From assembly GCA_948144175.1 (NCBI GenBank), contig CANXME010001989.1:558001-622000 (forward strand): DNA of 64,000 nt, read 5' to 3'. The position numbers were made by a program, and so were the translations under genes. The notes under the pieces are model-generated. The model had not been told where the DNA came from, did no database searches, and saw nothing but the letters and a program-made list of their open reading frames with translations. Below, one piece after another: positions 20,154-35,801 of the stretch (position 1 is the first letter of the stretch; each line of letters opens with the position of its first letter). The stretch comes from Closterium sp. NIES-65 (lineage: Eukaryota; Streptophyta; Zygnematophyceae; Desmidiales; Closteriaceae).

Positions 20154-20562
20154 GGGAGAGGGTGAGGGTGAGGGTGAGGGAGAGGGAGAGGGTGAGGGTG
20201 AGGGTGAGGGTGAGGGTTAGGGTGAGGGTGAGGGTGAGGGTGAGGTTCTCTATCCATGAACAGTGCTTCGCAAGAAACTTCACAGAAACAGTCCCACAAC
20301 GGCTGTAAAGGTTGAGGGGGACACACAGCAAAGTGCCACGTGGATCTAGCAGCAATCTGCACGGCTTATGAGGAAGCCCACCTGATCCCCGCGTTCAGGA
20401 GAACGAGCCGCGGTATGAGGAGGGCTAGGATCCAGACAAGAGCGAGGAGCGCCTGTACTTGTACAGAAATACAAAGTCAGAAGAACATAGGCAAGGAGGT
20501 GAAACCGTGAGAAGTGAGACGACTGGGACTGGAATTCAACCTAGAACGACGAGCAAGTACAT
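13980..20562 (-). CDS. ALG5: ALG5, dolichyl-phosphate beta-glucosyltransferase
   Basis: GT2-family ER membrane enzyme that moves glucose from UDP-glucose to dolichyl phosphate, the donor for the last glucoses of the N-glycan precursor. Exons on the minus strand, all in phase: 20562-20548 (start exon, tentative), 20452-20382 (signal-anchor, [20 protein letters not shown]), 18723-18565 ([18 protein letters not shown]), 18240-18192 ([16 protein letters not shown]), 17425-17291 ([20 protein letters not shown]), 16417-16328 ([20 protein letters not shown], the DXD site), 15992-15864 ([16 protein letters not shown]), 14934-14848 ([23 protein letters not shown]), 14602-14538 ([15 protein letters not shown]), 14181-13980 ([22 protein letters not shown], stop). 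Total about 333 residues, close to the plant protein as I remember it (336). Introns are packed with decayed exon copies and minisatellites, yet the model is intact. Weakest point: the first exon (MYLLV). Confidence 0.92.
14235..14270 (-). pseudogene. Copy of the ALG5 last-exon fragment
   Basis: Encodes [13 protein letters not shown] on the minus strand, a diverged copy of [12 protein letters not shown], lying upstream of the functional last exon. Confidence 0.75.
14444..14491. repeat. Hairpin with TTTTGAG-ACGT-CTCAAAA core
   Basis: The perfect 18-base palindrome is 14459-14476; the outer arms (GTGATA...TATCAC) extend an imperfect hairpin to 48 bases. The segments on either side repeat AGCCAGCTTACCTGTTGAGC, the ALG5 exon 9 donor region (14421 and 14529). 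Confidence 0.85.
15010..15440 (-). repeat. Decayed copies of the ALG5 [10 protein letters not shown] exon and palindromes
   Basis: At least three diverged copies of the exon start (CGCAAGTGGTATCG-like, minus strand) lie at about 15020-15075, 15280-15320 and 15400-15435. Two perfect palindromes with TCGA cores sit among them: 15109-15132 (24 bases) and 15214-15249 (36 bases). The second lies between near-identical 28-base direct repeats 15188-15215 and 15250-15277. Confidence 0.8.
15692..15866. repeat. 46-base tandem repeat, 3.8 copies
   Basis: Unit starts GGTCTATTTGGGGCCCACTC. The last partial copy runs into the donor of the ALG5 exon ending at 15864. Confidence 0.95.
16500..16540 (-). pseudogene. 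Partial copy of the ALG5 DXD-exon start
   Basis: Encodes [10 protein letters not shown] like the functional exon at 16417, then diverges before the FADADGAT catalytic motif. Confidence 0.8.
16575..16688. repeat. (GGA)n trinucleotide repeat
   Basis: About 38 uninterrupted GGA units within an ALG5 intron. All frames are open through it, giving poly-Pro/poly-Ser/poly-Leu shadow ORFs. Confidence 0.97.
16809..16854. repeat. 46-base perfect palindrome, AATT core
   Basis: Centre TTTTGAGAATTCTCAAAA with arms extended by TTGTTTGAGATTAG. Flanked by repeats of AGGGGTAGGAAAAGAAGT. A second family member with ACGT core is at 16878-16895. Confidence 0.95.
16990..17800 (-). repeat. Tandem decayed copies of the ALG5 [10 protein letters not shown] exon
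   Basis: Besides the functional exon (17425-17291), copies on the minus strand start at about 17800, 17683 and 17535, and fragments of its 3' half (DRVRVVKQ...GKGAAV) lie at about 17195-17145 and 17060-16990. Some carry their own acceptor (CACCAG) or an internal stop (for example [10 protein letters not shown]-stop). Confidence 0.85.
18780..19570 (-). repeat. Five or more decayed copies of the ALG5 [13 protein letters not shown] exon
   Basis: Copies encoding [16 protein letters not shown]-like peptides lie at about 18795-18880, 18960-19035, 19117-19190, 19240-19315 and 19403-19465, with a final trace at 20245-20275 (EALFMDRE). The last copies have a palindrome with TCGA core inserted at the acceptor (19476-19493 and 19524-19541). 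Confidence 0.88.
19634..20245. repeat. GGTGAG hexamer minisatellite, about 100 units
   Basis: 610 bases of GAGGGT/GGTGAG with scattered single-base variants (GGAGAG, GGCGAG, GGGTTAG). It sits in the second ALG5 intron. It keeps frames open on both strands and has strong G-quadruplex potential on the plus strand. Confidence 0.97.
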
Positions 20563-22195
20563 GTGGTATTACGGATATACGGGTCAGAAGAAAATAAACA
20601 ATCTCGCAAGCTTCCTTAACCGAGTCTCACCACTCCCCGATGTCCCTCCGACACTCACTGTGACCCACACATCCCCAATGTCACTTCGACATTCCCAAGG
20701 GTTTCTTAACATTGAATTCCATGACACCACGTATACACTCTTGAATCAGAATTTGATTTTACCTCAACGCAGGTCACCTCAGAATCACCTAAATGTTAGT
20801 CAGACGATTTTTGAGGCGACTACGAAGGACAATTTTTGAGGCACTTAAATAAAAATAAAAATGATAATTTTCTATGCGCCTCAAAAGCGTATTTTTGAGG
20901 CGCCTTGAAAATCAGTATGTTTCTGATTCTAGATACCTCAAATACTGAGAAGCTAGTGAGTCACTCACAGCGGACAACAGCAGCAGCAGCGGCGTCGGTA
21001 GACTACCCAACCATTCCGCAATCCACGTCATTCCGGTCTGGATCCTTCACGTTTCTAAGGGGCCGCAGCGCAGTGTACGGCGCTTCGCACGGATTAGCCT
21101 GCTTTCGCACAGTTTACGCGGCTAACGCACGGCTTAGAGGGTTGCTGCTCGCGTTACGAATCAGAAGCGCCAGAGGCTGGAGTGGCACGCGGTGTCTCCT
21201 TCCACTCCCCTAGCACATCCACTTCTCAGTATTACGCAACGGCTAAAAATCGGATCGTACTGAGATCCGACGAAAAAGCACGCGTCAGATTCGAAATCCC
21301 TTCAGCAATTCAGTACTGTTATGGAAAAGTACGAACTTCCCCTTCAAATTAAGAGCGTGGATATTAAAAGTATGCTTTTGATTCCGGGTCCCACGCTACG
21401 ACAATATTACGCAGGATCGTAACAAGCGACGCCGTTCCAGCGACCTACTAGATCGCTCGCGAAACAAGGAATCGCGTCCTTGGGCTGACTGACGGGCTGC
21501 TTTGCGTTGCGAGGAAGCTGCAATGCTTGGTGGTGGTGCTTGCATGCACATCTGTTGCTGCTGCAGGGAAGGAAGGAATCAATTCGAGCAGGAATCTTGG
21601 GGGCTCGTTCCTAGGTCGAGTCGTTCGACACACAATTGAACTTAGGAACAAATGTCAACCAAAACCCAGCAAAATGTTGAGCACCAGGCAGTAATGTAAG
21701 ATACTTGGGTTGGGAGACGCGTGGCGGAAAACGCAGCTTTCGACTAGGGGTCGTAGCTCTGTAGATGTCGGTGATGCCAGCAGTCCCTGGGAACGGGTCT
21801 TGTAACAACAGCGATTTTTCGCAAACGAAATTTTGATACTGTAATAAGAAAGTAATTCGAGTTTGGAGTGAACTTGTTGCGTACAGCAATTTACTGCGTT
21901 TACAACCAGCTGTGGCATGTAGCAGAGCGCTCTTTTGCGCGGACAAGTGCTTTGTGGCTGAAGCAGTGCCCATAAGGCACGCATCTTCCCTGGATGACGT
22001 GGCACTCAAATCACTTTTGCAGATGATTCACCACTAATGAGTGGATGCTGCTTCACTGTCGCGTAGCATTCGCGGCGCGTCAACTTATTTCTGCGGCGGC
22101 GACTCCTAATATTGCCGCGTAGACCGTTTTCGTCCCACCGCGACTTTCTTCCCCTGAACCCCTCCGTTCAGTTCCCGCATCCCCCCGCGCAAATC
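20563..22195. other. Divergent intergenic region between ALG5 and TyrRS
   Basis: Should hold both promoters. At 20812-20912 are several half-palindromes with GCGC core (TTTTGAGGCGCC and AGGCGCCTTGAAA). No conserved frame or RNA gene found. Confidence 0.55.
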
Positions 22196-30604
<8,409 letters not shown>

Positions 30605-30621
30605 AATAGGGGGTTGCAGGG

Positions 30622-30788
30622 CAGCAAGGCGGCTTGTGCAGCAGGGGGGAATGTATCTGAATAACGAGGTGAGTGGTGGGGGGAGTGTGGGGGAGAGGGT
30701 GGTTGGGGAGGAGGATTTGGTGGGGGGAAGCATGCTGCTGCTGGGATCAGGGAAAAAGAACAAGCTGATTGTGAGAGTGGAGCGGTGA
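30622..30788 (+). pseudogene. Duplicate of the TyrRS C-terminus after the stop
   Basis: Repeats ARRLVQQGGMYLNNE, then after a gap EDLVGGSMLLLGSGKKNKL...VER-stop. A third, fainter trace lies at 30800-30890. Confidence 0.82.
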
Positions 30789-31118
30789 AATAGGGGGTTG
30801 CAGGTACAGCATTGGAGGGGTGTGTCTGAATAATGAGGGAGAGGGGGGGAGTGAGGATGGTGGGGGAAAGGATCTGATCTGATGTTTGGTGGGGGATATC
30901 GCAAGAAAATGCAATGACACTTTGAAGTAGACCCTTTGAAGAACACACGGGTTTGGTACCACTGAAACGGCGCGAGAGTGACCTGGCAAAAAATCCCATG
31001 GCTGACTCATACCATATGTTTGAGGTTGAAGCTCGTAGTGAAGTCCATGATGGAGCAACCATGGCACTCTCAGAGTGATGGACATGCACATTAGTTGTTA
31101 TGTGAAGGTTAGATGTTA
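30789..31118. other. Intergenic, nothing recognised
   Basis: TyrRS 3' flank. A minus-strand frame across 30900-31089 is open but has no recognisable domain. Confidence 0.4.
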
Positions 31119-31427
31119 GGGTACATTTCGCTGAGGAGATGTCACAAACGAAAGTGTAACGTATGTGTGATTAATTGTGACCTCGTAACTCATATTTGTG
31201 ACTAGTTGTGTATGGCCGAAAATCATGAATAGCAAGTATTTAACCATTCCTGGTAAGACATCTGGATAGATCGTGACTGTTCTTGGTTCAAAGCATCACA
31301 ATTTGTCACGATTTTTCCATCGCTGTATCACAATTAGTCACGAACATTGTTTTCGGAGAACCACAACTAGTCACAAATAATGTTTGTGACACATTCTTCT
31401 GTGACATGTCCTGAGCGGAATGCACCC
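31119..31427. mobile_element. PIF/Harbinger-like MITE, 309 bases
   Basis: Terminal inverted repeats of about 38 bases starting GGGTACATTTCGCT (left) and GGGTGCATTCCGCT (right, reversed), roughly 80% identical, flanked by TTA on both sides (31116-31118 and 31428-31430). A 3-base TTA duplication with GGG-initial ends is the hallmark of PIF/Harbinger. An inner inverted pair (TTTGTGACTAGTTGTG) at about 31190 and 31365 adds to the fold. No coding capacity. Confidence 0.7.
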
Positions 31428-31430
31428 TTA

Positions 31431-31996
31431 GTGTGCTGCACTTCTACTGATTAATTCGATAATTATTTGGAGCGGGTTTTGGGCGAACTTGCACACGTTT
31501 CAGTGTTTTCGAACTTGAACATGCAAAAACAAAGAATATCGGCACCCTTTGTCAGGTGCACCAAGACTGTTTTTTTAGGGAACCCGAACTCCTACCGACC
31601 GTGCGACCGAATGAGGTCGCACGTACACTGTAGACGTCGCATAGCCAATCGTATCGTTTCGTCTAGGCCAATCGTATTCTTTTACCGTCGCTAGTATTTC
31701 GTGTTTTTCGCAACTGGAGTTCACCTTTTGGGGTGATGCACTTTCCTGTCAAGTTCGAGCATTTGACGGGGAATTCTGCAGTATCGTTTGCCCGCGTTTG
31801 GGGCGCTGTGGCGTTCAACTTCACATGCAAAACACGAGCATGGTGCACTTCTCGAACAGTAACACTGTTCAGTCAAGACAAAATTCAGTTGATTAAACGC
31901 CAAACGCACAGTAACCCGAACTTCATAAAAATTTCGGATTTGGATCGATCTTCTTCAACATTTTTTCGAATAAAAAAATAGAAGTGCAGCGCGCCC
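31431..31996. mobile_element. Second TTA-flanked MITE, 566 bases
   Basis: Shares the TTA at 31428-31430 and ends at a TTA at 31997-31999. The right terminus reversed reads GGGCGCGCTGCACTTCTA; the left reads GTGTGCTGCACTTCTA, so the inner TIR bases agree while the outermost few differ. No ORF of note. Confidence 0.45.
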
Positions 31997-31999
31997 TTA

Positions 32000-33040
32000 C
32001 ACTAGTTGTGCGCATGGTTGTGAAAGAGGAAGATTTATTAGAAGCTTCAGAGGAGGTTGTTTGGCATCCAGAAATAACTATTTCAATCGATAATTTGCAT
32101 TCCAAAGCGATATTGCGCAAGAAACCGTAAGGAAACCAAGAGAACAGCAGAGGGTGAACAGAGCTGGTATTTGTTGCCTTTGAGCCTGTGAATTTGATAC
32201 ACATGGTGCTCATCTGTTGCATGCAAATTTGGTTAGCCTCATTTCGACAGCCTGCCCAATTGCATATAGTACTAGCCAGTTGCACGCACGATACAAGCCC
32301 CTATTTTGATCGCAGCCGTTAAACATACAGCTTATCACGCTGGATGCGTCCGTTCGTGAGATATTTTGAAGAAACTGGTTACATTTCTTCATCTTGCCAC
32401 TACAGTCCCGATTTTTCCCGTGACGTTGGCGAGCAAGCGAAACAAATTTCGCTCACTAAACACGCAAATGACAGGTAATTTTGTGGGTATATATTAAAAA
32501 TTTGGTGTATTTCCAACCAATCCGCGCACGTCCCAAAATCATATGTGAAAATCTGCAGAATCACGCGGCTCGAAAGGGTGGTGCCGTGCAAGAAAAATGA
32601 ACTGTATTCCGTTGACTTTAGGTACTGTACCTAGTTGACCTTGCCACACATTGCGTACTGTACTGTACGTGGGGTCTAAACGTACATTTCTTTTTTGGCC
32701 TCGGGCAGTTGTTTGTTGAGATACACCTGATGACTGTTCGATTCACCCGTGTTTGATTTGTGAAGAATGTGCTTACGAGATTCTTGCAATTCGTTATGTT
32801 TTCGTCAATTTTGACTTCGGTCCCTTCAGTTTGACTTCGGTTCCTTTATTACTATTGATTCAGAAGCACAGAAATTGCGCGAGGTGTTTGTAACGTAGGT
32901 GCAACTGGCTTGTAAAAAAGCTCGGGTGCAGGCTTTCCATTCGATAAAGGGAAAATTTGTGTGCAGGGGCTGAGCATCATATGTATATGTACACTACATC
33001 GTCTTTCTCTCGACCCTTCACCTGCCCAAACGTAGGCTAC
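32000..33040. other. AT-richer intergenic DNA, nothing recognised
   Basis: No conserved frame, RNA gene or clear repeat. Base composition is visibly lower in GC than the genes on either side. Confidence 0.45.
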
Positions 33041-33385
33041 AGTGCTCGGATTTAGTTTTTTTTTTTAAGGTAACTGATATATACACCGAAATGACAAGCA
33101 TACATAAGCAATAACAGTCGTAACTGTGCATGAGGGATTGCCATATGGCCATCCCAGGTGCGGCTTCTAAGGAGGTTGGTAAGCTATCCTCGGTGCTAAC
33201 CAGATATTTGTGAAAGCCTTCGTCCACGTCCACGACTTGCATGCTTTGTCCCTGATCCGAAACAGTAACTTGTCCTCCTCCTCCCGTGTGCGGCGAACCT
33301 TCTCCTCTTGCATCGTACCCTGACATTTCCTCCACTGTGCCTCTCTAGACCTCACGTTTACCCTTGCATGAGTGCTCGGATTTAG
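33041..33385 (-). mobile_element. Poly(A)-tailed retro-insertion with 15-base target-site duplication
   Basis: AGTGCTCGGATTTAG occurs at 33041-33055 and 33371-33385. The 315 bases between begin with 11 T, a poly(A) tail on the minus strand, as left by LINE-type target-primed reverse transcription. On the minus strand overlapping open frames (for example GFHKYLVSTEDSLPTSLEAA) cover most of it but match nothing I know, so it may be a 5'-truncated LINE, a SINE or a processed mRNA fragment. Confidence 0.75.
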
Positions 33386-33627
33386 CATGCTGGTGAGATA
33401 ATATCACATCACGCAACCCTCATTAGTGGGTGAAATTGTCATTTACCGCTGAATACCTTTCCCCACCCCACCATTCTTACACGCAGAGTGACCATTTTAT
33501 TACTGTACGCAAGTCACCTCGTTCGAACAAATGTGACATACCATGCACCATCTTGGGTGTGTACCATCCATCCCAGATGCCAGTCTAGCGAGAATAAGGG
33601 TGCCAATATGCTCCTACGATCGGCTCA
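33386..33627. other. Short spacer, nothing recognised
   Basis: No frame or repeat of note. Confidence 0.4.
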
Positions 33628-34005
33628 ATATGTCTCAACCAGACGGGGTCCGACGGTGGTCGACGGAGCGTCGACCACCGTCGACCTGACCGACGGGCAG
33701 AAAGAAACTAAAACCCCATCGGATGGCATGCCATCCGAGGGAGGCATCAAGCTACAAAAAAAAACAGACAAGCGACCCCGACCGGATGAGCTCGCTGCCC
33801 GCGGGCAAACAAAATATACCCCAGTCGGGCATGCATCCGGTCAGGGAGGCATCAACCCTAAACACAGGGAGGCATGGATTTAGGGTTTATGCCTCCCTCG
33901 GATGGCATGCCATCCGATGGGGTTTTAGTTTTTTCCTGCCCGTCGGTCAGGTCGACGGTGGTCGACGCGTCGACAACCGTCGGACCCCGTTTGGTTGAGT
34001 CATAT
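33628..34005. mobile_element. Fold-back element with about 115-base inverted repeats
   Basis: Left arm from 33628 (ATATG, then CTCAACCAGACGGGGTCC) is nearly the reverse complement of the right arm ending 34005. The arms contain further palindromes: CGGATGGCATGCCATCCG in each arm and a GGTCGAC inverted pair (GGTGGTCGAC...GTCGACCACC). The central unique part is about 130 bases. No ORF of known type and no clear target duplication. Superfamily not assigned. Confidence 0.75.
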
Positions 34006-34202
34006 ACTGTAGATTCTCGTAAGCTGATCACAATGGACTCCCGCAGAGCAGTCCCTCCCAAGAAGCTCGTCTCGGCTGCTAACTCCTAATGGAACGTGTC
34101 AGTCCAGGATTCTCTCGAGAGCGCCGATGCCTCTTTCAGATAAAGCCATCGGATAGTGATAGTCTACTCTTGATGCATTCCCACCTACAAAGTAATAAGA
34201 AG

Positions 34203-35745
34203 ATGAATCCCGGACGCATTTCTCGCCGCAGCGCGCGCGTTCACTCAGGGGCCGCTTGTCCTCTCTGTGCCACGATTGCTTTTCGTTCTACACTTCTAGT
34301 AATCATTTTCGTGGCCGTAGTTGGTGTCGCCGACGGTCTCGTCGACTGCCTCAACCTAACGAATCCAAGTAAGTCAATTTTGTAGCTCTTGAATTACTGG
34401 CGCCTTCACGCACGTTCATGGTTTCGTAGCTGCAAGTGCTGGAGTGGTAGTAGTGACGGGTCGCCACCGCGTCGCGATACGAGGTCGAGTCATAGGCACA
34501 TCCAGGGTCTCTCCTTTATCGCGTGTTCCAACTTCGCGAAATTCCAGACTTGACGTGTGTCGACAATGTGAACACACTTGCTTCCAGCCACTTCTTACAA
34601 ATATTCTTCCTCGCATTTCCCCGCGTGCTTTCTGCACATCCCGTCCCTTCTGTCTATAGCCCTAGATGTTGCCGTCAGCTGGCGGATTTATCAAAACTGG
34701 CAAAAGCTTTTAAAGTTTAATCCGCTCGGATACCGCGCAAATTTCTTCTGTTGTACCCCTCATTTGCCGACACAGGTGCCTCGTCCAACCTCCTCTCGAA
34801 CCCAAGCTTCGATACAAGCTGTCTCGATATAGAATGGCGTCGCAAGAAGCTGAACGCGTCGTGCCCACCGTGGCCGTACTTATTCCCGTGGCGCGCGTTA
34901 GAACCTGGGGAAGCATTCTTAAGCGATGAGGTCTTAGCCACCGCATCTGGCGGCGGAAACAGCGGAGCACTTCTTGCTAGAACAGTATCAGGAACGATCC
35001 TCACAGCAGGAGTGGCCGCGTCGCCTGCTGACGTGTCAATATCGAACGGGGTCACGGGAGTCGCGGACACCCTACTGGCAGCTGAAGGGTCCCGTTTTCT
35101 ACGGCTGACTTCCGCTTTTACCGCGTCGTCTAGTGGCGACATCGCGTCTGGTAGTAGCAGTAGCAGTAGTGCGTTTGGCGGCCCAGGCGTGGCGCAAGCG
35201 CTGTGCGAACTCAAACCCGCGGCGCCAACCAGCAACGACTCGCAGCAGGCGCAGGAGGAGCGCTCCCCGCGCCAGCTGTCCCTCTCGTTCTTTGCGCGCG
35301 CCAGCCTGTGCGCGGAGGCGGAAGGGGGAATGGAGCGGCTGTTGAAGGTGCTGCTGCTGGCAGTTCCGCTGAACTCTTCCGCTGCCGCCGCAGCAGGCGG
35401 AGCGGAGGAGCAGGTGTGGGGGGAGTGGCGGGTGGGTGTGCCGTGCGGAAAGAGCATCGCGAGTTTGTCTGGCGCCTTGCCTTGGTTCCAAGTGGGACCC
35501 CTCCTCTTCACCCTCCCTGACCCCCCAGATTCCTCCTCTTCCTCCTCTTCTTCCTCCTCCTCTTCTTCCTCCTCCTCCTCTTCTTCCTCCACATCTTCCC
35601 CTTCCTCGTTGGTAGTGCCTCCGGGGGGAGTGGCGCTGCATTTGGTAATTCGATCCATGGAAGGCAGCAGCAGCACCACCACCACCGTCACCGCCACTAG
35701 CAGCATCGCTGCCAGCAGCAGCGGCGCTAGCAGCGCCGCCACCAC

Positions 35746-35801
<56 letters not shown>

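Noticed and set aside
19634-20245. Long ORFs on both strands (about 225-330 codons)
   Set aside because: Pure hexamer repeat; openness in all frames follows from the 6-base period.
19634-20245. Interstitial telomere
   Set aside because: The unit is GGTGAG, not TTTAGGG or another known plant/algal telomere motif.
30900-31089. Minus-strand ORF as a gene fragment
   Set aside because: No splice context, start or domain that I could recognise.
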